34,604 bases of DNA, taken from IMG/VR virus record IMGVR_UViG_3300020395_000041, positions 1-34,604 of that record; one strand, given 5' to 3'. Positions 18,717-27,013 of the stretch are shown one piece after another. Numbering within the stretch: the stretch's first letter is position 1; each line of letters begins with the position of its first letter. The notes beneath the pieces were generated by a model. The model did not search any database. It was not told where the DNA came from and saw only the letters and a list, made by a program, of their open reading frames with translations. The stretch comes from a virus. Position numbers and translations under genes: made by a program.

Positions 18717-20582
18717 TTACTTTTTATATAGAATGTCTGCATCACTGCTTGATGATCCACCAGTAACAAAAATTGGAACATTCCGTTGATTGTTATCTAC
18801 ATCTGCAGATTGATTGTTACCACCACTATTATTAATGATGATATTATTAGAAGACTTAGAATCATAAGAGGCAGACTTATTAATAGATTGATTATTCCCT
18901 GCTTGTGTCTCTGCAACCTCTAGTAGACTAATATGGCGTAGATTTTCTTGATAATTTTTATCACTCCTATAAGGTGCCGCAAAAGTATTAAAATCAAGTC
19001 CAAGTAATCCTGGAACGAAACCTAACACTCTAAGTGTTCTTGATAAACCAGTTTTATCCCACTCTTCTTTTAATCTGACGAACCTCTTTAATTCTTTCTT
19101 CTGTGCTTTAATTCTTGATAAAGGCCATTTCATATATTGACCCATAAACCAAGCATCACTTCCAATTAATTTATTTTTTTCCCAAAAAGGACTAACTATT
19201 CTTGTATTGATTTGATTAAATAAAGCACCTAACCCCAGGTTAACCATGATAGTTCCTACTATCGTAACTATAGCATTTCCACCTTTTACTACTCTAAATT
19301 TCCCTGGTTTTAATTTTGGTGCAGGTGGTTTTTTAATCTTTAATTTTACCTGATTGCGAATTTTGTGTTTTAAATTTTTGGGGAATTGACTAGGAGTTTT
19401 ACCCTGTTGTATCTGCAACCTTTGTATTTTTTCTATTAGTTGGAAGGCTTTAACACTAGGTTTTCCTTTAGTTTGAGCTGAATCAATGAACCTAGTTTGA
19501 CGAATATCTGGCACCTTAAACTTACCCGAACCTTTGACGAATTTCTTCTTTATTTTATTTTGGTTGTCGAATATTTGTCCCTGCTGGTGCTCCTGTATCA
19601 GTTGAATATCTTTAGTAACCCTACCTCCTTTCTTTTCAGTAAGATCTTTTAATATTTTTTTATATTCATTCTTATCAAGGGTTCCAATTCTGACTGCACC
19701 TGCACTTTCCCCTGCGGAAAGAACTGGTTGTCTTACATTGCTGAAAGATTTTTTTATTGTCCTTCTTTCAAAGAACCGAGAGCTAAGTCTCTTTCTCTCC
19801 AGGATTTGCATCCTTGTTCTCCTTAGCAGATCCTTCTGCTTAGTCCTTGCTCTAATCTCCCGAGCTCTAGACTTAAGCACCGAATCTCCTCCCCCTCCTC
19901 CTCCCCTTGTACTCCCACTTACAGACTTTCCACCAAGTCCAGTAAGACTACCTAATCTAGCAGCAAGGTATAGAGACATCGACCCTACTACCCCTAAAAT
20001 ATTAAGTATATCAACTATAGCATTAGTTACAGTATCTAAAGCACCTAAACCTTTTGCACCAAATATACCCCCAAATACATCCCGAAATCCCCCATAAAGT
20101 TTATCCGTCCATCCTATAAAAGACACCAAACCATTAAGTATTTTCCCACCCCAATTAATTACAAAATCCGCAGCCCCTGCTAAGAAAGTTATTAACTTCT
20201 TCAATTGAGGAACTATACTTACAAGTCTTAGAGCAATAAATCCTAAAAATATAGTAAGAAAATAATTTTTTATCGTCTCCCAATAACTTCTTGCTTTAGC
20301 AGGAATCAACCTACCAAGCATTCCTTTACGTGCTCCAGCAATTTTTCTTGCACCTTCAAGAAACTTTTCTCTACGTTTAAACTCTTTCTTTTCTGCATCC
20401 TTTCTCGCATCTTCAGATTGTTCTTTTTGAAATCTTAACTTTCTCCGAAATACCCTATTAATATTAATTAACCCCTCACGAATAAAAGATAAATCTTGGG
20501 TTGTCCCCTGGGAGGCACCGATACTCTTACCTGAAACAGTAGAGACTTTTGTATTTAAAAGTTTTTGAGTATTAATAGCCAT
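18717..20582 (-). CDS. Tape-measure-like tail protein with membrane segments (621 aa)
   Basis: Probably inside the tail tube, either the tape measure or its partner. A charged helical N-terminus (FRRKLRFQKEQSEDARKDAEKK near 45-66) leads to a long hydrophobic stretch at about 105-140 (FLTIFLGFIALRLVSIVP) and another at 187-208. A Gly run (GGGGGGD) and a long Lys/Arg-rich middle follow, then a third hydrophobic segment near 452-472 and a Ser/Asn-rich tail. Tape-measure proteins typically combine helices with membrane-active segments used for DNA entry. T4 gp29 has 590 residues, similar to this and to the 557-aa neighbour, so which of the two is the true gp29 counterpart is open. Many lysines and arginines (pI clearly basic) are notable. 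Confidence 0.6.
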   Translation of the reverse strand: MAINTQKLLNTKVSTVSGKSIGASQGTTQDLSFIREGLININRVFRRKLRFQKEQSEDARKDAEKKEFKRREKFLEGARKIAGARKGMLGRLIPAKARSYWETIKNYFLTIFLGFIALRLVSIVPQLKKLITFLAGAADFVINWGGKILNGLVSFIGWTDKLYGGFRDVFGGIFGAKGLGALDTVTNAIVDILNILGVVGSMSLYLAARLGSLTGLGGKSVSGSTRGGGGGGDSVLKSRAREIRARTKQKDLLRRTRMQILERKRLSSRFFERRTIKKSFSNVRQPVLSAGESAGAVRIGTLDKNEYKKILKDLTEKKGGRVTKDIQLIQEHQQGQIFDNQNKIKKKFVKGSGKFKVPDIRQTRFIDSAQTKGKPSVKAFQLIEKIQRLQIQQGKTPSQFPKNLKHKIRNQVKLKIKKPPAPKLKPGKFRVVKGGNAIVTIVGTIMVNLGLGALFNQINTRIVSPFWEKNKLIGSDAWFMGQYMKWPLSRIKAQKKELKRFVRLKEEWDKTGLSRTLRVLGFVPGLLGLDFNTFAAPYRSDKNYQENLRHISLLEVAETQAGNNQSINKSASYDSKSSNNIIINNSGGNNQSADVDNNQRNVPIFVTGGSSSSDADILYKK

Positions 20583-20585
20583 AAT

Positions 20586-22259
20586 TTATAGTGCCAAAAT
20601 ACCTAAGGTCTTTATCTTCTGAGTGGATCTCATTACCCCGGCTTCAAATGGAGGAACCACTGGTGCAGCACTGGGAGTGACATTTCCCTGAACCCCCTGA
20701 GGATTTAAATTATTAATTACTTGGGTAGTAGGAATATTAACAGGAGCATTTATATCAAAACCCCTTTCCCTTAAAAGATCAGTCTTCTCATCAGCTAATT
20801 GGAGTCTTTTATTAAAATTACCTCTTAACTCCTGTGCTTCCTTTACATTTCCCTGACCCATAGTAGGAGTAACAGGATCAGGCATATCCTTAGTAAGTTC
20901 TGAAAGACCCTTCCAATCTATTCCACCTCCAATAAATGAAGCTCCAGGTACTCCTGGAGGACCATCAGCCCCATCCCCTCCTGGACTTCCTTGAGGACCA
21001 CCCTGTTCATTAGCAGTCTTTAATTCAGATAATTGACCATGCATAATACTCTGAGCAGCATTAATTGCTTCTAGATATCCTTCATCACCTGGTTGATAAG
21101 TCTTATCACCAAAAGTAAATGCCTCTCCAGTTCCCCCAAACTCTGCTTGATTCTGTGCTTTTAATCTACGAGCATAACGATTCAGTTGCCTGGCTCCACG
21201 TGAAGTAGGATTGGCCTTATAATCTGCCTCCATCATATCAAATTCTTCCTGGGAATGTCTACCTACCACACCACCAGTATTATATCTACCTCCCCTTGGT
21301 CTATTAGTTCCACCAGCAGCTGCATTCATTCCTGCAAGAGTATCTGCACCATACTTCTCAACGGCACCTTTAGACATAACAAACTCACCAGCAGTTAAGT
21401 TTGCAGGAACTCTATCTACCCCAGAAGGACCCGATACAAAACCCCCTTCAGCAAAGTTTTTACCTCGATTTCGCGTTGCAGCAGCATAAATTCCTGCTAC
21501 CGATGCTCCACCCACTAATGCTACCAACCAAGGATTAGCAGCTGCAAATGCTGCTAATGCTACCCCTATCGCTTTAATCCCCGGTATAGCTACAATAGAA
21601 CGAGCAACCAATCCTGTTATCATTCTCCCTAAAGAAGTTCCAAATAATAAAGCCCCTGCTACTATTGCTGGCCAAAAATTAGTAGTAAATTTAATAAAAG
21701 ATTCAATTTTTTTAGAATTTTTAGGATCTCCAATCCATTCTAATAATTTAAAAAGAACTCTTCCAAAAAATATAAGCTTTAAAAATTTAAATATCCTTTC
21801 CCACAAAGTTGCAACAGGTGCAAGTACTTTCTTGGTTATCGCCTTTACCCCAGTAAATCTATCTGTTTCTAAATCATCTTCTATCTTACTTCTTTTATCT
21901 TGTTCCTGTCGTATTCTTTCCTTACGAGCACCTTTTTTATCTGCCTTTTTCTGCAAAGTTAAAGTTATTAATATTCCACCAACTGCTTCTCTAATATCAG
22001 AAATTATTTGACCAAAACTTTCTGTTTGCGTATCTAAAGATTTAAATCCCTCCATTCCTTTAGGAGTAGAAATAATATTCTTAAGAAGAGTAATCTTCCT
22101 TTCGTTATTACTAACCCTTGTTTCTAAACTACTAGATCCCTTCTTAAAAGATTCAGCTGTTATAATAGATCTCTTACTACTCATTCCACCACCAAGCTTC
22201 TCTCTTTCTCCCCATAAGAAAGAAGATCCTTCTATTAGTTTTCTTCTAGAACTTGGCAT
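20586..22259 (-). CDS. Tape-measure-like tail protein with collagen-like segment (557 aa)
   Basis: A good tape-measure candidate. Residues ~273-295 carry GFVSGPSGVDRVPANLTAGE, a sequence type seen in many phage tape-measure proteins. The N-terminal ~130 residues are helical and charged; hydrophobic segments lie near 157-176 and 195-262. Around 410-440 there are about seven Gly-X-Y triplets (GSP GGD GAD GPP GVP GAS), a short collagen-like stretch. The reading frame overlaps the preceding 62-codon gene by 14 bases. The first ATG (22259) lacks a clear ribosome-binding site; an internal ATG at 22184 (MSSKRS) follows GGTGGTGGA and is an alternative start. Position directly after gp26 and its frameshifted partner is where tape-measure genes usually stand. 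Confidence 0.65.
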   Translation of the reverse strand: MPSSRRKLIEGSSFLWGEREKLGGGMSSKRSIITAESFKKGSSSLETRVSNNERKITLLKNIISTPKGMEGFKSLDTQTESFGQIISDIREAVGGILITLTLQKKADKKGARKERIRQEQDKRSKIEDDLETDRFTGVKAITKKVLAPVATLWERIFKFLKLIFFGRVLFKLLEWIGDPKNSKKIESFIKFTTNFWPAIVAGALLFGTSLGRMITGLVARSIVAIPGIKAIGVALAAFAAANPWLVALVGGASVAGIYAAATRNRGKNFAEGGFVSGPSGVDRVPANLTAGEFVMSKGAVEKYGADTLAGMNAAAGGTNRPRGGRYNTGGVVGRHSQEEFDMMEADYKANPTSRGARQLNRYARRLKAQNQAEFGGTGEAFTFGDKTYQPGDEGYLEAINAAQSIMHGQLSELKTANEQGGPQGSPGGDGADGPPGVPGASFIGGGIDWKGLSELTKDMPDPVTPTMGQGNVKEAQELRGNFNKRLQLADEKTDLLRERGFDINAPVNIPTTQVINNLNPQGVQGNVTPSAAPVVPPFEAGVMRSTQKIKTLGILAL

Positions 22260-22434
22260 TAGCGGATTTTTGTTTCTGCTTTAACTCTTCTTCTTCAAGA
22301 TGTTGTTGAAGAAGACCCACATAGATGTCTCGTTCCCAAGGCATCATATTTTCAATCTCTGTCAAGCTATATTTATGGTACTGCATTAAGGAGAAATTAA
22401 GTTTAAAGTAGCTCACCAGATTCATATGGGTCAT
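22246..22434 (-). CDS. 62-codon frame, likely made as a -1 frameshift extension of gp26 (hub/tape-measure assembly factor)
   Basis: The frame reads MTHMNLVSYF...SLTEIENMMPWERDIYVGLLQQHLEEEELKQKQ. The T-x-x-E-x-x-x-MPWERDIYVGLL pattern resembles small T4-like hub assembly proteins (gp51-type) and the second part of tail assembly chaperones; that is recall, not a search. No ribosome-binding site is visible before its first ATG (TTCGCGTAGCG) or before the second one (M4). Its frame is open back through codons CGC GTA GCG to a TTTTTTC heptamer in the gp26 gene, and is exactly the -1 frame. Production as a gp26 fusion (about 303 residues) is therefore likely. It ends inside the tape-measure-like gene. 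Confidence 0.7.
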   Translation of the reverse strand: MTHMNLVSYFKLNFSLMQYHKYSLTEIENMMPWERDIYVGLLQQHLEEEELKQKQKSANAKF

Positions 22435-22436
22435 CG

Positions 22437-23156
22437 CTACGCGAAAAAAGACGCTAATCCCTCCAATACCACATCACTTTCTACATTAGTTTCTGGATTC
22501 TTCACCTTCACAGTATGAGATAATTTAGGCATTGTCTCAAAGAACTTTTCAATCTCTTTAAACTGACCTGAATTCATAGAATCAAGAAAATCCTTAACTT
22601 CTTTTTTGCTACAATCTGCCGTAGCCCAAACTTCATCCTCATTATAAATTTTATCAATACAACTAGCAATTAAATCAAAAGATTGATCCATTTGATTAGA
22701 CTCATTAAAATCAAAATTATTCTTAATAAATTGATCCAATGAAGGATACCTCATCTCCATCATCAAATTCTCATCAAGTTTGATTTTATTAGTATGATTT
22801 TCAGTCTTTTGAACTTGTATATCATCTAAATTAAGTACAAGAGGAACCTCTGTCTTCTCATCATCAGGACATACAACCTTCAAATCAAGTTGTTCTCCAA
22901 CAGATTTACCCCTAATATTAAGAAATAAGTATTCAATATCAAATGTAGGAAGCTGTTCTACTTTAATTCCCTTAGTTTGTACACATGCTTTAAGTACAGC
23001 CTTAATAGCATTAGTAATCTGTTTAGTATCCTCACTTTCTAAAGCAATTACAAGAAGTTTTTCTTCTTTAACTAAAAATGGTCTATATTGTATTGTTTTT
23101 CCTGTTGAAGGAAGTTCCAACTCATAAGTTGGAGTAGCAATTTTTGGTAAAGGCAT
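22437..23156 (-). CDS. gp26: gp26-like baseplate hub / assembly protein (239 aa)
   Basis: A member of the T4 gp26-type baseplate family. It opens with MPLPKIATPTYELELPSTGK and TIQYRPFLVKEEKLLVIALES, then helices with ITNAIKAVLKACV, and LPTFDIEYLFLNIRGKSVGE (roughly 67-86), the typical signature of this family; the C-terminal half is acidic and helical. T4 gp26 has 208 residues. In T4 it is needed to assemble the baseplate hub. It stands 29 bases behind the gp54-like gene with a TCTAAATA late-promoter-like octamer in between. Its last codons carry the frameshift heptamer described at 22443-22449, so two products are expected: gp26 and a longer fusion. Confidence 0.85.
   Translation of the reverse strand: MPLPKIATPTYELELPSTGKTIQYRPFLVKEEKLLVIALESEDTKQITNAIKAVLKACVQTKGIKVEQLPTFDIEYLFLNIRGKSVGEQLDLKVVCPDDEKTEVPLVLNLDDIQVQKTENHTNKIKLDENLMMEMRYPSLDQFIKNNFDFNESNQMDQSFDLIASCIDKIYNEDEVWATADCSKKEVKDFLDSMNSGQFKEIEKFFETMPKLSHTVKVKNPETNVESDVVLEGLASFFA
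22443..22449 (-). promoter_or_regulatory. Candidate -1 frameshift slippery heptamer (T TTT TTC)
   Basis: On the minus strand the last gp26 codons are TCT TTT TTC GCG TAG. The heptamer T TTT TTC has the X XXY YYZ form in the correct phase for -1 slippage. After slipping, translation avoids the TAG and passes through CGC GTA GCG into ATG of the 62-codon frame. A 5-bp hairpin GUAGC/GCUAC (22436-22440 with 22408-22412) starts two bases after the heptamer; this spacing is short, so the stimulator is uncertain. Confidence 0.65.
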
Positions 23157-23182
23157 AATATCTATGACAATTCAGTGTGTTT

Positions 23183-23190
23183 TATTTAGA
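23183..23190 (-). promoter_or_regulatory. Candidate late promoter (TCTAAATA) before gp26
   Basis: Minus-strand TCTAAATA followed by AAAC, overlapping the TAA stop of the gp54-like gene. The gp26 ATG is 27 bases downstream, a fitting distance for a T4-type late start site. Confidence 0.45.
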
Positions 23191-24004
23191 AGAGATTTCC
23201 AAGTACTTGATTAATTTTACCACCAACAAACCTATCAGCCAAGGCTCCAACAAATCTATTTCCTGTTACATCACTAACTACATTACCTGCAGCAGCCGCA
23301 ATTCTATCCGGAATACCGCCTGCATTAAATATTGATTGTTGTAATGGATTTCCAATTATATCTCCAAGTATTCCACCCACTATAGGAATATCATCAAAAA
23401 CATCAAAAATAGTTGAAAGTGGAGACTTATAATTTCCAAGATCAGGCACATATCTAATATAAGTTAAAGAAACTGTACATCTCAATAAATTAGATCCTTC
23501 ATATGATATAGGCATAGAGCTTATAGCTATCGGATAACTCTTTATAAACTCATAAGATAATTTTTGTTGATGATCTTTCTCAAACTTAGTAACTTTTAAA
23601 CCATCCGACTGATATTCTACAGGATAACTCATCCGATAATTAAAATACTCAGATTTAGGATTTCCAGTGTCTTCATTAGTAATAAGAGCTATCCAGGACT
23701 CAAAGAATCTAATAGGTACATAATTTTTTGCATCAACATAAAAAGTTAGATCAATTCTATCATCAAATACTCTGCGGTAAGCACGTCTTTCAGTGACTCC
23801 TTGATAATCATTATTAACTTCAAAGGTAGCTAACTGTGATCCGGGAAGCACGGCTTCCGAACATAAAAGATTTAATTGATCCTGTTCACTACCAACCTTA
23901 CTTCTAAGTTCATTTGGAATCCCCAACTCTACTTCAAAAACAGAAGTAAGAGCAGGTCGAAGAAGATTCGATTTAATTTCAGATACTGTCCTTGTCTTAG
24001 GCAT
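23186..24004 (-). CDS. gp54: gp54-like tail tube initiator / tube-fold protein (272 aa)
   Basis: Probably the protein that starts tail-tube growth on the baseplate. It begins RTVSEIKSNLLRPALTSVFE, then LNLLCSEAVLPGSQLATFEV (near 44-63), VTERRAYRRVFDDRIDLTFYVD (about 70-91) and IRFFESWIALI. This order of motifs is shared by the T4 tube-protein fold (gp19/gp54 group). T4 gp54 has 320 residues. The C-terminal part is Gly/Ile-rich (IPIVGGILGDIIGNP) and probably inserts against neighbours. It is divergent from gp4, with 31 bases between the start codons. I chose gp54 over gp19 because of the length and the baseplate gene context; a tube protein (gp19) would normally sit next to the sheath gene, which is not here. 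Confidence 0.7.
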   Translation of the reverse strand: MPKTRTVSEIKSNLLRPALTSVFEVELGIPNELRSKVGSEQDQLNLLCSEAVLPGSQLATFEVNNDYQGVTERRAYRRVFDDRIDLTFYVDAKNYVPIRFFESWIALITNEDTGNPKSEYFNYRMSYPVEYQSDGLKVTKFEKDHQQKLSYEFIKSYPIAISSMPISYEGSNLLRCTVSLTYIRYVPDLGNYKSPLSTIFDVFDDIPIVGGILGDIIGNPLQQSIFNAGGIPDRIAAAAGNVVSDVTGNRFVGALADRFVGGKINQVLGNLF

Positions 24005-24005
24005 T

Positions 24006-24013
24006 TATAAATA
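24006..24013 (+). promoter_or_regulatory. T4-type late promoter (exact TATAAATA)
   Basis: An exact match to the T4 late promoter octamer in the 31-base gap between the divergent gp54 and gp4 genes. A start about 10 bases downstream would leave a leader of roughly 15-20 bases before gp4. It would drive gp4, the 158-aa gene, gp48 and gp53. A poorer match (TATATAAG, 24022-24029) faces the other way toward gp54. Confidence 0.6.
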
Positions 24014-24035
24014 ATTTTTACCTTATATATTATGT

Positions 24036-24476
24036 ATGGCCGAAAGCAAGAAGAGTTTATTCAAACCGACCAAACCTAAGAAATATAAAGGTAATCCAAA
24101 CAATATTATCTGTCGTAGTTCTTGGGAAAGAAAGTTTTGTAATTACTGTGATATTAATGAGAGTATTGTAGAGTGGGGAAGTGAAGAATTCTTTATACCC
24201 TACCGTGCTCCTGATGGTAAGGTCCGTCGTTACTTTCCAGACTTTATTATAAAGGTTAAAGAGAACTCAGGGGATCTTAAAACCTATGTGATTGAGGTTA
24301 AACCTAGAAAACAAACACGCCCACCTAAACCACGCAAAAAAATAACTCAATCATATCTCTATGAATGTAAAACCTATGCAGTCAATCAAGCAAAATGGGC
24401 GGCTGCATCTGAATGGTGTAAAGATCATAAAGTGGAATTCAAAATCATTACTGAAAGAGAACTAGGAATTCAATAA
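24036..24476 (+). CDS. gp4: gp4-like head completion protein, PD-(D/E)XK nuclease fold (146 aa)
   Basis: T4 gp4 (also called gp50) finishes the DNA-filled head before tail joining. The order of motifs matches: ICRSSWERKFC (25-35, E31), IVEWGSEEFFIPY (44-56), KVRRYFPDF (62-70, D69), YVIEVKPRKQTRPP (84-97, E87 and K89), then helix YAVNQAKWAAASEWC and FKIITERELG. E31, D69 and ExK at 87-89 form a PD-(D/E)XK nuclease-like site of the TnsA type. T4 gp4 has 150 residues, nearly the same length. Its stop shares one base with the ATG of the next gene, so they are coupled. Confidence 0.9.
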   Translation: MAESKKSLFKPTKPKKYKGNPNNIICRSSWERKFCNYCDINESIVEWGSEEFFIPYRAPDGKVRRYFPDFIIKVKENSGDLKTYVIEVKPRKQTRPPKPRKKITQSYLYECKTYAVNQAKWAAASEWCKDHKVEFKIITERELGIQ

Positions 24477-24952
24477 TGGCAAGAAAAACACTTAAACAAA
24501 GAAGAGAAAGAGACTTAGCACGTCTTCAAGAAGCCCAAGCAGAATTGGGTATTATAGAAGATAATGTAGAAAAAGAATTAGAACTAGAAAAAAATCCTAC
24601 AGCCAGAGTAGAAGAGTTAAAACGAAGAATTAAAGAAGAAAATACAACAGATCCTGAGGAGATAATGCTTACTATCATGGAGATCTTTACAATTGAAGTT
24701 CTCTACCCTGAACCAGGAAAGTTCTACACCTTCGTCTATAATGCTAAGACTCCAGACCTTACATATGATCAACACCCTTTAATTGCATGTATGGAATTAT
24801 TCAGATGGGGATTCCGAGGACTTAACTTTCATTGGCAAGGTTATAGAAATTATACCTGGGAGGAAGTATCAGGTAAACTACATGTAGTCGAATTTCAAGA
24901 ACTAGATGAACTCCTTGCTTTACAGTATGGAAAATTCCTCCTAAATAATTAA
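24476..24952 (+). CDS. Conserved-looking phage protein of unknown function (158 aa)
   Basis: I do not recognise it with confidence. The first ~65 residues are a charged coiled-coil-like helix (RRERDLARLQEAQAELG, ELELEKNPTARVEELKRRIK). The rest is a compact domain with PEPGKFYTFVYNAKTP (about 78-93), YDQHPLIACMEL (97-108), GLNFHWQGYRNYTWEEV (116-132) and VVEFQELDELLALQYGKFL. I recall similar P-x-G-x-x-Y-x-F-x-Y / YDxHPL / G-x-NxHW patterns in many contractile-tailed phages without a known role. It is coupled to gp4 by a TAATG overlap and is followed by gp48, so a role in head completion or tail assembly is likely. Confidence 0.65.
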   Translation: MARKTLKQRRERDLARLQEAQAELGIIEDNVEKELELEKNPTARVEELKRRIKEENTTDPEEIMLTIMEIFTIEVLYPEPGKFYTFVYNAKTPDLTYDQHPLIACMELFRWGFRGLNFHWQGYRNYTWEEVSGKLHVVEFQELDELLALQYGKFLLNN

Positions 24953-24963
24953 AAAATTATCTT

Positions 24964-26346
24964 ATGGCTGACTACGGTAGTCGAGAATACAGCAAACCTA
25001 TACTAATACCCGTCTCTCTTAACTCTAATAAAGTTAGTGAGAGAGGCAGTAATAAAGCGACTAACATTTATACCATAACCAATTCCGTAACTGGGGTTAC
25101 AAAAATATACGAAAAAGGAGTAGTTGGGATTAGCGATAGACACATTGGAACTATAAGTACTAGAAGTAATGCTTATACTGGACAAAATATAACACCTACT
25201 GGAAAAGCAACGCTTTCTCAAAAAGAATGGTTTCAATCTCCAAGGGCTCTACCAACAATCAAGGCACAAGCACAAGAAACTATCACTAAAGTCCTTGTAA
25301 ATGACAGAAAAGCAGACGATGGAACCCTGAGTGAATCTGAAATTACAAAAGCACAAACAGAAGCACAAACAATATTAAATACTACTCATACAACTCCTAC
25401 TGGAGAGATAAACGTAGAAGCAGCTTTCGGTACTGCTACTCAAAAGGAATTAGATAAAGCAAGTAAAGAAATTTCTAAAGCGGCTGAGGAAAAGGGTACA
25501 CGGAACAAGTTTGGTATCTATTCATTTCCTCAAGGTCTAGGTTCAAGTGGAAGAGATATAATGAAATTTACAATGTTAAAATATTCTCCTAAAAAGTTTA
25601 AAATAACAACTTCAGGCAGCCAGATAGGAGGATTTGAGAATAGAGAAAATGAGAATCTAAGAAGAATAGGATCTGTTTCTCTTCCAATCCCCGGCGGAAT
25701 TACCGATAACAATAGAGTAGATTGGGGTGAAGATAGAATGAATGCATTTCAAGCTCAAGCAGCAAGATTTGCATTTAATGCTATAACTCGTGGATTAAGA
25801 AGCAGTGCCGCCGATGCCGTAGACACAGCTAAAGCAATTGCCCAAGATCCTGCTACAAAAAATACTCTTGCCTCCTTCATTGCAGGTGAAGCAGCAGGAA
25901 CTGGATTTAAACTCTTTACCAGACAAACCGGTGCAGTTATAAATCCTAACATGGAACTCTTATTTAATGCACCATCATTAAGACCATTCGCTTTTACTTT
26001 TAGACTTGCTCCCAGAAATAATGAGGAATCAAGACAAATACTCAACATTATAAGATTTTTTAAACAAGGAATGGCACCTATTAGAACTAAAACTCAATTA
26101 TATTTAAAGAGTCCTCATACATTTCGTATCCAATATCTCCAACGAAATAGAGATAGTATTAGTTTAAATCAATTTAAAGAATGTGCATTACAAACTTTTG
26201 CAGTAGATTATACTCCTGAAGGTCAGTATGCAACATATAAAGATGGAGTAATGACCTCTTACCAAGTTCAAATGCAATTCCAAGAACTTGAACCTGTATT
26301 TAATGATGACTATGAGAATACTCCATCAAATTCAGTAGGTTATTAA
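24964..26346 (+). CDS. gp48: gp48-like baseplate tail-tube cap protein (460 aa)
   Basis: Likely the counterpart of T4 gp48, which caps the baseplate hub and seats the tail tube. The N-terminal half is variable and rich in Thr/Ala/Lys. The conserved-looking part begins around 190 (YSFPQGLGSSGRDIMKFTML) and includes RRIGSVSLPIPGGITDNN (near 233-250), a helical region with AAADAVDTAKAIAQD, NPNMELLFNAPSLRPFAFTF (about 325-344) and RNNEESRQILNIIRFFKQGM. The last lines resemble tube-fold strands (SPHTFRIQYLQ, ALQTFAVDYTPEGQYATY). T4 gp48 has 364 residues, so this is ~100 longer, mostly at the N-terminus. It is followed after one base by gp53, as expected for a baseplate operon. Confidence 0.75.
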   Translation: MADYGSREYSKPILIPVSLNSNKVSERGSNKATNIYTITNSVTGVTKIYEKGVVGISDRHIGTISTRSNAYTGQNITPTGKATLSQKEWFQSPRALPTIKAQAQETITKVLVNDRKADDGTLSESEITKAQTEAQTILNTTHTTPTGEINVEAAFGTATQKELDKASKEISKAAEEKGTRNKFGIYSFPQGLGSSGRDIMKFTMLKYSPKKFKITTSGSQIGGFENRENENLRRIGSVSLPIPGGITDNNRVDWGEDRMNAFQAQAARFAFNAITRGLRSSAADAVDTAKAIAQDPATKNTLASFIAGEAAGTGFKLFTRQTGAVINPNMELLFNAPSLRPFAFTFRLAPRNNEESRQILNIIRFFKQGMAPIRTKTQLYLKSPHTFRIQYLQRNRDSISLNQFKECALQTFAVDYTPEGQYATYKDGVMTSYQVQMQFQELEPVFNDDYENTPSNSVGY

Positions 26347-26347
26347 A

Positions 26348-27013
26348 ATGTCAGAATACTTCAGCAAACTTCCAGACTTTGAATATGTTAGTCGCCTTCC
26401 GGATGCTAAAATATCAGATTATATTACTGTAAAAAATCTCTTTAAAAGAGGTAAACTTGCTGATGACATTTTTCAAGACCTAGCAATCTTTACCAAATAT
26501 AAAATTAAAGGAGATGATAGACCAGATAATGTAGCTGCTGAAATATACGAAGACTCTGATCTAGATTGGGTAGTTCTTCTTTCTAATAATATTATTAACA
26601 TACAATCTGAATGGCCACTACCTCAAAGAGATTTTGATAGATATCTCTTAGAAACTTATGGAACATATGCAAAAATTAATAGTGCCCATCACTATGAAAC
26701 TATAGAAATAAAGAATAGTGCAGGTGTGGTTATAGTTCCCAAAGGATTGCAAGTAGAATCTGATTTTTCAGTTACTTATTTTGATTACTATAGAGACTCT
26801 CAAATAACAAAATCTAATACTGCAGTAGAAGTAACTAACTATGATTATGAAATAGATTTAGATGATAAAAAAAGAAATATTTTCTTACTTAAACCCAGAT
26901 ATTTAAATATCATCCGTGATGATTTAGAAGAAATGATGACATATAAAAAAGGTTCTACTGAATATATCAGTAAAACCCTTAAAATCGCAGAAAATATTAG
27001 ATTATATTCTTAA
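26348..27013 (+). CDS. gp53: gp53-like baseplate wedge protein (221 aa)
   Basis: T4 gp53 (196 residues) joins neighbouring baseplate wedges around the hub. The present protein has the expected N-terminal order: MSEYFSKLPDFEYVSRLP (1-18), TVKNLFKRGKLADDI, FTKYKIKGDDRPDNVAAEIYED (about 47-68), LDWVVLLSNNIINIQSEWPL (71-90), and RDFDRYLLETYG. The C-terminal half is variable and acidic, ending in a helix (SKTLKIAENIRLYS). Its stop codon abuts the stop codon of gp32 on the other strand with no base between. Confidence 0.9.
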   Translation: MSEYFSKLPDFEYVSRLPDAKISDYITVKNLFKRGKLADDIFQDLAIFTKYKIKGDDRPDNVAAEIYEDSDLDWVVLLSNNIINIQSEWPLPQRDFDRYLLETYGTYAKINSAHHYETIEIKNSAGVVIVPKGLQVESDFSVTYFDYYRDSQITKSNTAVEVTNYDYEIDLDDKKRNIFLLKPRYLNIIRDDLEEMMTYKKGSTEYISKTLKIAENIRLYS

